64,000 nucleotides of DNA from Luzula sylvatica (taxonomy: Eukaryota; Streptophyta; Magnoliopsida; Poales; Juncaceae), in assembly GCA_946800325.1 (NCBI GenBank), contig CAMPEJ010000018.1, forward strand, positions 62,001 to 126,000, read 5' to 3'. Of the stretch, positions 1 through 10,510 are shown one piece after another. How positions within the stretch are numbered: position 1 is the first letter of the stretch; each line of letters opens with the position of its first letter. The translations under genes and the position numbers were made by a program. The notes under the pieces are model-generated. The model was not told the origin of the DNA, ran no database searches, and saw only the letters and a list, made by a program, of their open reading frames with translations.

Positions 1-124
1 TTTTGGTAAAATGTTATGTGGTAAAAGATACGATTCAAATGATCTCAAAATACGTTATTTGAACTCCCCAAAGCATAAACAGATTGTTTTGAATCGAAAA
101 ACAAACTGTCTTAGTGTTTGTAAA
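1..124 (+). repeat. First complete monomer, used as the phase reference
   Basis: This is the first full 124-bp unit of the window and is close to the consensus. It carries two variants: GGTAAAATG in place of the commoner GGTGAAATG, and AACTGTCTTAG in place of AACTTTCTTAG. Within a typical monomer there is one GATC (41-44), one TCGA (94-97), and HinfI-type GATTC (32-36) and GAATC (91-95) sites. There are three CpGs (31-32, 53-54, 95-96), against about 2.6 expected from base composition, so CpG is not depleted. A 9-bp inverted repeat joins 31-39 with 88-96, and a 6-bp one joins 101-106 with 116-121. Confidence 0.95.
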
Positions 125-496
125 TTTTGGTGAAATGTTATCTGGAAAAAGATACGATTCAAATTATCTCAAAATACGTTATTTGAACTCCCCAAAGCAT
201 AAACAAATTGTTTTGAATCGAAAAACAAATTTTCTTAGTGTTTGTGAATTTCGGTGAAATGTTATGTGGTAAAAGATACGATTCGAATGATCTCAAAATA
301 CGTTATTTGAACTCCCCAAAGCATAAACAGATTGTTTTGAATAGAAAAACAAACTTTCTTAGTGTTTGTAAATTTTGGTAAAATGTTATGTGGTAAAAGA
401 TACGATTCAAATGATCTCAAAATACGTTATTTGAACTACCCAAAGCATAAACAGATTGTTTTGAATCGAAAAACAAACTTTCTTAGTGTTTGTAAA

Positions 497-619
497 TTTT
501 GGTGAAATGTTATGTGGTAAAAGATACGATTCAAATGATCTCAAAATACGTTATTTGAACTCCCCAAAGCATAAACAGATTGTTTTGAATCGAAAAACAA
601 ACTTTCTTAGTGTTTAAAA
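497..619. repeat. Example of the 123-bp monomer class ending in GTTTAAAA
   Basis: The junction GTTTGTAAATTTT is replaced by GTTTAAAATTTT, one base shorter, so this monomer is 123 bp. I count about 40 such junctions in the window. In every one I checked, the next monomer carries ATGTAGTAAAAG instead of ATGTGGTAAAAG, so two changes about 25 bp apart travel together across the monomer boundary. The change also removes one arm of the ACAAAC/GTTTGT inverted repeat. Confidence 0.85.
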
Positions 620-779
620 TTTTGGTGAAATGTTATGTAGTAAAAGATACGATTCAAATGATCTCAAAATACGTTATTTGAACTCCCCAAAGCATAAACA
701 GATTGTTTTGAATCGAAAAACAAACTTTCTTAGTGTTTGTAAATTTTGGTGAAATGTTATGTGGTAAAAGATACGATTC

Positions 780-890
780 GAATGATCTAAAAATATGTTA
801 TTTGAACTCCCCAAAGCATAAACAAATTGTTTTGAATCGAAAAACAAACTTTCTTAGTGTTTGTAAATTTTGGTGAAATGTTATGTAGTA
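780..890. repeat. Example of the TTCGAA / CTAAAAATATG monomer class
   Basis: About 60 monomers share three linked changes from consensus: A37 to G (making TTCGAA), C46 to A, and C53 to T (making ATATGTTA). They nearly always carry AAACAAATTG instead of AAACAGATTG as well. This is the first. Others lie near 2393, 3300, 6646, 8998, 16018, 19488, 25220, 33680, 42897, 50328 and 62884. Monomers with A37G alone occur near 283, 1897, 31448, 37029, 44757, 47109, 57313, 59665 and 63380. Confidence 0.85.
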
Positions 891-1115
891 AAAGATACGA
901 CTCAAATGATCTCAAAATAAGTTATTTGAACTCCCCAAAGCATAAACAGATTGTTTTGAATCGAAAAACAAACTTTCATAGTGTTTGTAAATTTGGGTGA
1001 AATGTTATGTGGTAAAAGATACGATTCAAATGATCTCAAAATACGTTATTTGAACTCCCCAAAGCATAAACAAATTGTTTTGAATCGAAAAACAAACTTT
1101 CTTAGTGTTTGTAAA

Positions 1116-1241
1116 TTTTGGTAAAATGTTATATGTGGTAAAATATACGATTCAAATGATCTCAAAATACGTTATTTGAATTCTCCAAAGCATAAACAGA
1201 TTGTTTTGAATCGAAAAACAAACTTTCTTAGTGTTTGTAAA
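1116..1241. repeat. 126-bp monomer variant with an extra AT (TTATATGTGG)
   Basis: The interval between monomer starts here is 126 bp. ATGTTATGTGG is replaced by ATGTTATATGTGG, a 2-bp AT insertion. Linked changes are AAAATATACG in place of AAAAGATACG and TTTGAATTCTCC in place of TTTGAACTCCCC, which creates an EcoRI-type GAATTC. The only other 126-bp example I saw starts near 4503. Elsewhere the related form is 125 bp (AAAATTTATATGTGG), which looks like this form minus the G of ATGTT. Confidence 0.85.
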
Positions 1242-1984
1242 TTTTGGTAAAATGTTATGTGGTAAAATATCCGATTCAAATGATCTCAAAATACGTTATT
1301 TGAATTCCCCAAAGCATAAACAGATTGTTTTGAATCGAAAAACAAACTTTCTTAGTGTTTGTAAATTTTGGTGAAATGTTATGTGGTAAAAGATACGATT
1401 CAAATGATCTCAAAATACGTTATTTGAACTCCCCAAAGCATAAACAGATTGTTTTGAATCGAAAAACAAACTTTCGTAGTGTTTGTAAATTTGGTGAAAT
1501 GTTATGTGGTACAAGATACGATTCAAATGATCTCAAAATACGTCATTTGAACTCCCCAAAGCATAAACAAATTGTTTTGAATCGAAAAACAAACTTTCTT
1601 AGTGTTTGTAAATTTTGGTAAAATGTTATGTGGTAAAAGATACGATTCAAATGATCTCAAAATACGTTATTTGAACTCCCCAAAGCATAAACAGATTGTT
1701 TTGAATCGAAAAACAAACTGTCTTAGTGTTTGTAAATTTTGGTGAAATGTTATCTGGAAAAAGATACGATTCAAATTATCTCAAAATACGTTATTTGAAC
1801 TCCCCAAAGCATAAACAAATTGTTTTGAATCGAAAAACAAATTTTCTTAGTGTTTGTGAATTTCGGTGAAATGTTATGTGGTAAAAGATACGATTCGAAT
1901 GATCTCAAAATACGTTATTTGAACTCCCCAAAGCATAAACAGATTGTTTTGAATAGAAAAACAAACTTTCTTAGTGTTTGTAAA

Positions 1985-2604
1985 TTTTAGTGAAATGTTA
2001 TCTGGAAAAAGATACGATTCAAATGATCTCAAAATACGTTATTTGAACTCCCCAAAGCATAAACAAATTGTTTTGAATCGAAAAACAAGCTTTCTTAGTG
2101 TTTGTAAATTTTGGTGAAATGTTATGTGGTAAAAGATACGATTCAAATGATCTCAAAATACGTTATTTGAACTCCCCAAAGCATAAACAGATTGTTTTGA
2201 ATAGAAAAACAAACTTTCTTAGTGTTTGTAAATTTTGGTGAAATGTTATGTGGTAAAAGATACGATTCAAATGATCTCAAAATACGTTATTTGAACTCCC
2301 CAAAGCATAAACAGATTGTTTTGAATCGAAAAACAAACTTTCTTTGTGTTTGTAAATTTTGGTGAAATGTTATGTGGTAAAAGATACGATTCGAATGATC
2401 TAAAAATATGTTATTTGAACTCCCCAAAGCATAAACAAATTGTTTTGAATCGAAAAACAAACTTTCGTAGTGTTTGTAAATTTTGGTGAAATGTTATGTA
2501 GTAAAAGATACGATTCCAATGATCTCAAAATACGTTATTTGAACTCCCCAAATCATAAACAGATTGTTTTGAATCGAAAAACAAACTTTCTTAGTGTTTG
2601 TAAA
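1985..2604. repeat. Ordinary satellite monomers between two marked blocks
   Basis: Five 124-bp monomers. The first carries ATCTGG, the fourth is of the TTCGAA/CTAAAAATATG class (near 2393), and the fifth has the ATTCCAATG variant and AAATCATAAAC. TCTTTGTG near 2341 is a variant seen again near 8947 and 10061. I see nothing other than satellite. Confidence 0.9.
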
Positions 2605-2767
2605 TTTTGGTGAAATGTTATGTGGTAAAAGATACGATTCAAATGATCTCAAAATACGATTCAAATCATTCAAATGATCTCAAAATACGATTCAAATGAT
2701 TCAAATGATCCCAAAGCATAAACAGATTATTTTGAATCGAAAAACAAACTGTCTTAGTGTTTGTAAA
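2605..2767. repeat. 163-bp expanded monomer (internal 31-bp motif repeated)
   Basis: Monomer starts at 2605 and 2768 are 163 bp apart. After CTCAAAATAC the normal GTTATTTGAACTCCCC is missing. In its place is a run made of GATTCAAAT (9 bp) and a 22-bp unit from GATTCAAATG to CAAAATAC, used alternately and ending in GATCCCAAAGC. The net gain is 39 bp: two 31-bp (22+9) insertions minus a 23-bp deletion. This copy has one private change (AAATCATTC). It is followed by the linked pair AACTGTCTTAG and ATCTGGAAAAAG, as in all the other 163-bp copies. Confidence 0.9.
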
Positions 2768-5700
2768 TTTTGGTGAAATGTTATCTGGAAAAAGATACGA
2801 TTCCAATGATCTCAAAATACGTTATTTGAACTCCCCAAAGCATAAACAAATTGTTTTGAATCGAAAAACAAACTTTCTTAGTGTTTGTAAATTTTGGTGA
2901 AATGTTATGTGGTAAAAGATACGATTCAAATGATCTCAAAATACGTTATTTGAACTCCCCAAAGCATAAACAGATTGTTTTGAATAGAAAAACAAACTTT
3001 CTTAGTGTTTGTAAATTTTGGTGAAATGTTATGTGGTAAATGATACGATTCAAATGATCTCAAAATACGTTATTTGAACTCCCCAAAGCATAAACAAATT
3101 GTTTTGAATCGAAAAAAAAACTTTCTTACTGTTTGTAAATTTTGGTGAAATGTTATGTGGTAAAAGATACGATTCAAATGATCTCAAAATACGTTATTTG
3201 AACTCCCCAAAGCATAAACAAATTGTTTTGAATCGAAAAACAAACTTTCTTAGTGTTTGTAAATTTTGGTGAAATGTTATGTGGTAAAAGATACGATTCG
3301 AATGATCTAAAAATATGTTATTTGAACTCCCCAAAGCATAAACAAATTGTTTTGAATCGAAAAACAAACTTTCGTAGTGTTTGTAAATTTTGGTGAAATG
3401 TTATGTAGTAAAAGATACGATTCCAATGATCTCAAAATACGTTATTTGAACTCCCCAAAGCATAAACAAATTGTTTTGAATCGAAAAACAAACTTTCTTA
3501 GTGTTTGTAAATTTTGGTAAAATGTTATGTGGTAAAAGATACGATTCAAATGATCTCAAAATACGTTATTTGAACTACCCAAAGCATAAACAGATTGTTT
3601 TGAATCGAAAAACAAACTTTCTTAGTGTTTGTAAATTTTGGTGAAATGTTATGTGGTAAAAGATACGATTCAAATGATCTCAAAATACGTTATTTGAACT
3701 CCCCAAAGCATAAACAGATTGTTTTGAATCGAAAAACAAACTTTCTTAGTGTTTAAAATTTTGGTGAAATGTTATGTAGTAAAAGATACGATTCAAATGA
3801 TCTCAAAATACGTTATTTGAACTCCCCAAAGCATAAACAAATTGTTTTGAATCGAAAAACAAACTTTCTTAGTGTTTGTAAATTTTGGTGAAATGTTATG
3901 TGGTAAAAGATACGATTCAAATGATCTCAAAATACGTTATTTGAACTCCCCAAATCATAAACAGATTGTTTTGAATCGAAAAACAAACTTTCGTATTGTT
4001 TGTAAATTTTGGTGAAATGTTATGTGGTACAAGATACGATTCAAATGATCTCAAAATACGTCATTTGAACTCCCCAAAGCATAAACAAATTGTTTTGAAT
4101 CGAAAAACAAACTTTCTTAGTGTTTGTAAATTTTGGTAAAATGTTATGTGGTAAAAGATACGATTCAAATGATCTCAAAATATGTTATTTGAACTACCCA
4201 AAGCATAAACAGATTGTTTTGAATAGAAAAACAAACTTTCTTAGTGTTTGTAAATTTTGGTGAAATGTTATGTGGTAAAAGATACGATTCGAATGATCTA
4301 AAAATATGTTATTTGAACTCCCCAAAGCATAAACAAATTGTTTTGAATCGAAAAACAAACTTTCTTAGTGTTTGTAAATTTTGGAGAAATGTTATGTGGT
4401 AAAAGATACGATTCAAATGATCTCAAAATACGTTATTTGAACTCCCCAAAGCATAAACAAATTGTTTTGAATCGAAAAACAAACTTTCTTAGTGTTTGTA
4501 AATTTTGGTAAAATGTTATATGTGGTAAAATATACGATTCAAATGATCTCAAAATACGTTATTTGAATTCTCCAAAGCATAAACAGATTGTTTTGAATCG
4601 AAAAACAAACTTTCTTAGTGTTTGTTAATTTTGGTGAAATGTTATGTGGTAAAAGATACGATTCAAATGATCTCAAAATACGTTATTTGAACTCCCTAAA
4701 GCATAAACAGATTGTTTTGAATCGAAAAACAAACTTTCGTAGTGTTTGTAAATTTTGGTGAAATGTTATGTGGTACAAGATACGATTCAAATGATCTCAA
4801 AATACGTCATTTGAACTCCCCAAAGCATAAACAAATTGTTTTGAATCGAAAAACAAACTTTCTTAGTGTTTGTAAATTTTGGTAAAATGTTATGTGGTAA
4901 AAGATACGATTCAAATGATCTCAAAATACGTTATTTGAACTCCCCAAAGCATAAACAGATTGTTTTGAATAGAAAAACAAACTTTCTTAGTGTTTGTAAA
5001 TTTTGGTGAAATGTTATGTGGTAAAAGATACGATTCGAATGATCTAAAAATATGTTATTTGAACTCCCCAAAGCATAAACAAATTGTTTTGAATCGAAAA
5101 ACAAACTTTCTTAGTGTTTGTAAATTTTGGTGAAATGTTATGTGGTAAAAGATACGATTCAAATGATCTCAAAATACGTTATTTGAACTCCCCAAAGCAT
5201 AAACAGATTGTTTTGAATAGAAAAACAAACTTTCTTAGTGTTTGTAAATTTTGGTGAAATGTTATGTGGTAAAAGATACGATTCGAATGATCTAAAAATA
5301 TGTTATTTGAACTCCCCAAAGCATAAACAAATTGTTTTGAATCGAAAAACAAACTTTCCTAGTGTTTAAAATTTTGGTGAAATGTTATGTAGTAAAAGAT
5401 ACGATTCAAATGATCTCAAAATACGTTATTTGAACTCCCCAAAGCATAAACAGATTGTTTTGAATCGAAAAACAAACTTTCTTAGTGTTTGTAAATTTTG
5501 GTGAAATGTTATGTGGTAAAAGATACGATTCAAATGATCTCAAAATACGTTATTTGAACTCCCCAAAGCATAAACAGATTGTTTTGAATAGAAAAACAAA
5601 CTTTCTTAGTGTTTGTAAATTTTGGTGAAATGTTATGTGGTAAAAGATACGATTCAAATGATCTCAAAATACGTTATTTGAACTACCCAAAGCATAAACA

Positions 5701-6610
5701 GATTGTTTTGAATAGAAAAACAAACTTTCTTAGTGTTTGTAAATTTTGGTGAAATGTTATGTGGTAAAAGATACGATTCAAATGATCTCAAAATACGTTA
5801 TTTGAACTCCCCAAAGCATAAACAGATTGTTTTGAATCGCAAAACAAACTTTCTTAGTGTTTGTAAATTTTGGTGAAATGTTATGTGGTAAAAGATACGA
5901 TTCGAATGATCTAAAAATATGTTATTTGAACTCCCCAAAGCATAAACAAATTGTTTTGAATCGAAAAACAAACTTTCTTAGTGTTTGTAAATTTTGGTAA
6001 AATGTTATGTGGTAAAAGATACGATTCAAATGATCTCAAAATACGTTATTTGAACTACCCAAAGCATAAACAGATTGTTTTGAATCGAAACACAAACTTT
6101 CTTAGTGTTTGTAAATTTTGGTAAAATGTTATGTGGTAAAAGATACGATTCAAATGATCTCAAAATACGTTATTTGAACTACCCAAAGCATAAACAGATT
6201 GTTTTGAATCGAAAAACAAACTTTCTTAGTGTTTGTAAATTTTGGTGAAATGTTATGTGGTAAAAGATACGATTCAAATGATCTCAAAATACGTTATTTG
6301 AACTCCCCAAAGCATAAACAGATTGTTTTGAATCGAAAAAGAAACTTTCTTAGTGTTTAAAATTTTGGTGAAATGTTATGTAGTAAAAGATACGATTCAA
6401 ATGATCTCAAAATACGTTATTTGAACTCCCCAAAGCATAAACAGATTGTTTTGAATCGAAACACAAACTTTCTTAGTGTTTGTAAATTTTGGTAAAATGT
6501 TATGTGGTAAAAGATACGATTCAAATGATCTCAAAATACGTTATTTGAACTACCCAAAGCATAAACAGATTGTTTTGAATCGAAAAACAAACTTTCTTAG
6601 TGTTTGTAAA
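2768..6610. repeat. Mosaic satellite segment with no single long period
   Basis: About 31 monomers in varied order. They include class monomers with TTCGAA/CTAAAAATATG (near 3300, 4289, 5036, 5284, 5904), 123-bp GTTTAAAA endings (near 3750, 5365, 6355), the second 126-bp ATATGTGG monomer (near 4503), CGTCATTTG monomers with GTACAAG, and TTGAACTACCC monomers. Short strings of monomers resemble strings elsewhere, but I could not fit one consistent period. No gene or foreign insertion is visible. Confidence 0.85.
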
Positions 6611-7352
6611 TTTTGGTGAAATGTTATGTGGTAAAAGATACGATTCGAATGATCTAAAAATATGTTATTTGAACTCCCCAAAGCATAAACAAATTGTTTT
6701 GAATCGAAAAACAAACTTTCTTAGTGTTTGTAAATTTTGGTGAAATGTTATGTAGTAAAAGATACGATTCAAATGATCTCAAAATACGTTATTTGAACTC
6801 CCCAAAGCATAAACAGATTGTTTTGAATCGAAAAACAAACTTTCTTAGTGTTTAAAATTTTGGTGAAATGTTATGTAGTAAAAGATACGATTCAAATGAT
6901 CTCAAAATACGTTATTTGAACTCCCCAAAGCATAAACAGATTGTTTTGAATCGAAAAACAAACTTTCTTAGTGTTTGTAAATTTTGGTGAAATGTTATGT
7001 GGTAAAAGATACGATTCGAATGATCTAAAAATATGTTATTTGAACTCCCCAAAGCATAAACAAATTGTTTTGAATCGAAAAACAAACTTTCTTAGTGTTT
7101 GTAAATTTTGGTGAAATGTTATGTAGTAAAAGATACGATTCAAATGATCTCAAAATACGTTATTTGAACTCCCCAAAGCATAAACAGATTGTTTTGAATC
7201 GAAAAACAAACTTTCTTAGTGTTTAAAATTTTGGTGAAATGTTATGTAGTAAAAGATACGATTCAAATGATCTCAAAATACGTTATTTGAACTCCCCAAA
7301 GCATAAACAGATTGTTTTGAATCGAAAAACAAACTTTCTTAGTGTTTGTAAA
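6611..7352. repeat. Three-monomer repeat, two copies of 371 bp
   Basis: 6611-6981 and 6982-7352 are the same three-monomer string. It is a TTCGAA/CTAAAAATATG monomer, then an ATGTAGTAAAAG monomer ending in GTTTAAAA (123 bp), then an ATGTAGTAAAAG monomer. The offset of 371 equals 3 x 124 minus 1, as the single 123-bp unit predicts. The same trio recurs singly elsewhere (for example near 9610, 13490, 43630 and 62140), so it is a widely used building block, here duplicated in place. Confidence 0.85.
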
Positions 7353-8714
7353 TTTTGGTGAAATGTTATGTGGTAAAAGATACGATTCAAATGATCTCAA
7401 AATACGTTATTTGAACTCCCCAAAACATAAACAGATTGTTTTGAATAGAAAAACAAACTTTCTTAGTGTTTGTAAATTTTGGTGAAATGTTATGTGGTAA
7501 AAGATACGATTCAAATGATCTCAAAATACGTTATTTGAACTACCCAAAGCATAAACAGATTGTTTTGAATAGAAAAACAAACTTTCTTAGTGTTTGTAAA
7601 TTTTGGTGAAATGTTATGTGGTAAAAGATACGATTCAAATGATCTCAAAATACGTTATTTGAACTCCCCAAAGCATAAACAGATTGTTTTGAATCGAAAA
7701 ACAAACTTTCTTAGTGTTTGTAAATTTTGGTGAAATGTTATGTGGTAAAAGATACGATTCGAATGATCTAAAAATATGTTATTTGAACTCCCCAAAGCAT
7801 AAACAAATTGTTTTGAATCGAAAAACAAACTTTCTTAGTGTTTGTAAATTTTGGTAAAATGTTATGTGGTAAAAGATACGATTCAAATGATCTCAAAATA
7901 CGTTATTTGAACTACCCAAAGCATAAACAGATTGTTTTGAATCGAAACACAAACTTTCTTAGTGTTTGTAAATTTTGGTGAAATGTTATGTAGTAAAAGA
8001 TACGATTCCAATGATCTCAAAATACGTTATTTGAACTCCCCAAAGCATAAACAAATTGTTTTGAATCGAAAAACAAACTTTCTTAGTGTTTGTAAATTTT
8101 GGTAAAATGTTATGTGGTAAAAGATACGATTCAAATGATCTCAAAATACGTTATTTGAACTACCCAAAGCATAAACAGATTGTTTTGAATCGAAAAACAA
8201 ACTTTCTTAGTGTTTGTAAATTTTGGTGAAATGTTATGTGGTAAAAGATACGATTCAAATGATCTCAAAATACGTTATTTGAACTCCCCAAAGCATAAAC
8301 AGATTGTTTTGAATCGAAAAACAAACTTTCTTAGTGTTTAAAATTTTGGTGAAATGTTATGTAGTAAAAGATACGATTCAAATGATCTCAAAATACGTTA
8401 TTTGAACTCCCCAAAGCATAAACAGATTGTTTTGAATCGAAAAACAAACTTTCTTAGTGTTTGTAAATTTTGGTGAAATGTTATGTGGTAAAAGATACGA
8501 TTCAAATGATCTCAAAATACGTTATTTGAACTCCCCAAAGCATAAACAGATTGTTTTGAATCGAAAAACAAACTTTCTTAGTGTTTAAAATTTTGGTGAA
8601 ATGTTATGTAGTAAAAGATACGATTCAAATGATCTCAAAATACGTTATTTGAACTCCCCAAAGCATAAACAGATTGTTTTGAATCGAAAAACAAACTTTC
8701 TTAGTGTTTGTAAA
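7353..8714. repeat. Mosaic satellite segment
   Basis: About 11 monomers of mixed classes: GAATAG monomers, TTGAACTACCC monomers, one TTCGAA-class monomer near 7759, one ATTCCAATG monomer near 8005, and two GTTTAAAA endings near 8335 and 8585. I see no gene and no longer regular order. Confidence 0.85.
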
Positions 8715-10510
8715 TTTTGGTGAAATGTTATGTAGTAAAAGATACGATTCAAATGATCTCAAAATACGTTATTTGAACTCCCCAAAGCATAAACAGATTG
8801 TTTTGAATCGAAAAACAAACTTTCTTAGTGTTTGTAAATTTTGGTGAAATGTTATGTGGTAAAAGATACGATTCAAATGATCTCAAAATACGTTATTTGA
8901 ACTCCCCAAAGCATAAACAGATTGTTTTGAATCGAAAAACAAACTTTCTTTGTGTTTGTAAATTTTGGTGAAATGTTATGTGGTAAAAGATACGATTCGA
9001 ATGATCTAAAAATATGTTATTTGAACTCCCCAAAGCATAAACAAATTGTTTTGAATCGAAAAACAAACTTTCGTAGTGTTTGTAAATTTTGGTGAAATGT
9101 TATGTAGTAAAAGATACGATTCCAATGATCTCAAAATACGTTATTTGAACTCCCCAAAGCATAAACAAATTGTTTTGAATCGAAAAACAAACTTTCTTAG
9201 TGTTTGTAAATTTTGGTAAAATGTTATGTGGTAAAAGATACGATTCAAATGATCTCAAAATACGTTATTTAAACTACCCAAAGCATAAACAGATTGTTTT
9301 GAATCGAAAAACAAACTTTCTTAGTGTTTGTAAATTTTGGTGAAATGTTATGTGGTAAAAGATACGATTCAAATGATCTCAAAATACGTTATTTGAACTC
9401 CCCAAAGCATAAACAGATTGTTTTGAATCGAAAAACAAACTTTCTTAGTGTTTAAAATTTTGGTGAAATGTTATGTAGTAAAAGATACGATTCAAATGAT
9501 CTCAAAATACGTTATTTGAACTCCCCAAAGCATAAACAGATTGTTTTGAATCGAAAAACAAACTTTCTTAGTGTTTGTAAATTTTGGTGAAATGTTATGT
9601 GGTAAAAGATACGATTCGAATGATCTAAAAATATGTTATTTGAACTCCCCAAAGCATAAACAAATTGTTTTGAATCGAAAAACAAACTTTCTTAGTGTTT
9701 GTAAATTTTGGTGAAATGTTATGTAGTAAAAGATACGATTCAAATGATCTCAAAATACGTTATTTGAACTCCCCAAAGCATAAACAGATTGTTTTGAATC
9801 GAAAAACAAACTTTCTTAGTGTTTAAAATTTTGGTGAAATGTTATGTAGTAAAAGATACGATTCAAATGATCTCAAAATACGTTATTTGAACTCCCCAAA
9901 GCATAAACAGATTGTTTTGAATCGAAAAACAAACTTTCTTAGTGTTTGTAAATTTTGGTGAAATGTTATGTGGTAAAAGATACGATTCAAATGATCTCAA
10001 AATACGTTATTTGAACTCCCCAAAGCATAAACAGATTGTTTTGAATCGAAAAACAAACTTTCTTTGTGTTTGTAAATTTTGGTGAAATGTTATGTGGTAA
10101 AAGATACGATTCGAATGATCTAAAAATATGTTATTTGAACTCCCCAAAGCATAAACAAATTGTTTTGAATCGAAAAACAAACTTTCGTAGTGTTTGTAAA
10201 TTTTGGTGAAATGTTATGTAGTAAAAGATACGATTCCAATGATCTCAAAATACGTTATTTGAACTCCCCAAAGCATAAACAAATTGTTTTGAATCGAAAA
10301 ACAAACTTTCTTAGTGTTTGTAAATTTTGGTAAAATGTTATGTGGTAAAAGATACGATTCAAATGATCTCAAAATACGTTATTTGAACTACCCAAAGCAT
10401 AAACAGATTGTTTTGAATCGAAAAACAAACTTTCTTAGTGTTTGTAAATTTTGGTGAAATGTTATGTGGTAAAAGATACGATTCAAATGATCTCAAAATA
10501 CGTTATTTGA
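8715..10510. repeat. Nine-monomer repeat, period 1,114 bp (second copy partial)
   Basis: The string starting at 8715 (ATGTAGTAAAAG, then TCTTTGTG at 8947, a TTCGAA-class monomer, ATTCCAATG, then TTGAACTACCC) recurs at 9829 with TCTTTGTG at 10061. The offset is 1,114 = 9 x 124 minus 2, matching two 123-bp GTTTAAAA monomers within the period. One private change is TTTAAACTACCC near 9270, where the other copy has TTTGAACTACCC. The match ends at about 9,400/10,510, where CTCCCC meets CTACCC. Confidence 0.8.

Larger units (their letters stand above)
1..1984. repeat. 13-monomer repeat, period 1,612 bp (one full copy and a short second copy)
   Basis: The rare variant run at 1-360 recurs at 1613-1972 with an offset of exactly 1,612 (13 x 124). 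It consists of AACTGTCTTAG, then ATCTGGAAAAAG, then CAAATTATCTC, then TTTGTGAATTTCGG, then an A37G-only monomer. After about 1985 the two diverge: TTTTAGTGAAATGTTATCTGG against TTTTGGTAAAATG. This is a local tandem duplication whose second copy is cut short or overwritten. The same rare run also occurs far away at 44472, 46825, 57028 and 59381. Confidence 0.85.

Noticed and set aside
1..124. Four-fold 31-bp substructure of the 124-bp monomer
   Set aside because: 124 is 4 x 31 and the insertions are 31 bp, but the four quarters of the consensus show no convincing similarity. Only a weak 22-bp echo (AAAAGATACGATTCAA against AAAATACGTTATTTGAA) is visible.
1116..1241. TATA-like promoter in AAAATATACG / TTATATGTGG monomers
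   Set aside because: The A/T-rich motif is only a variant of the repeat. No start site, downstream gene or other promoter element accompanies it.
1355..1621. Open frame of 88 codons on the + strand
   Set aside because: It starts at a GTG inside the repeat and covers two consecutive monomers, so the predicted protein is the same 41-residue segment twice. It stays open only because one monomer lost a T (GTAAATTTGGTG), making it 123 bp, a multiple of three. Normal 124-bp monomers shift the frame. There is no ribosome binding site, promoter or codon signal.
2640..2710. Mobile element insertion in the expanded monomer
   Set aside because: The extra bases are copies of the monomer's own GATTCAAATGATCTCAAAATAC segment, and no foreign sequence or target-site duplication is present. 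Internal duplication explains it fully.
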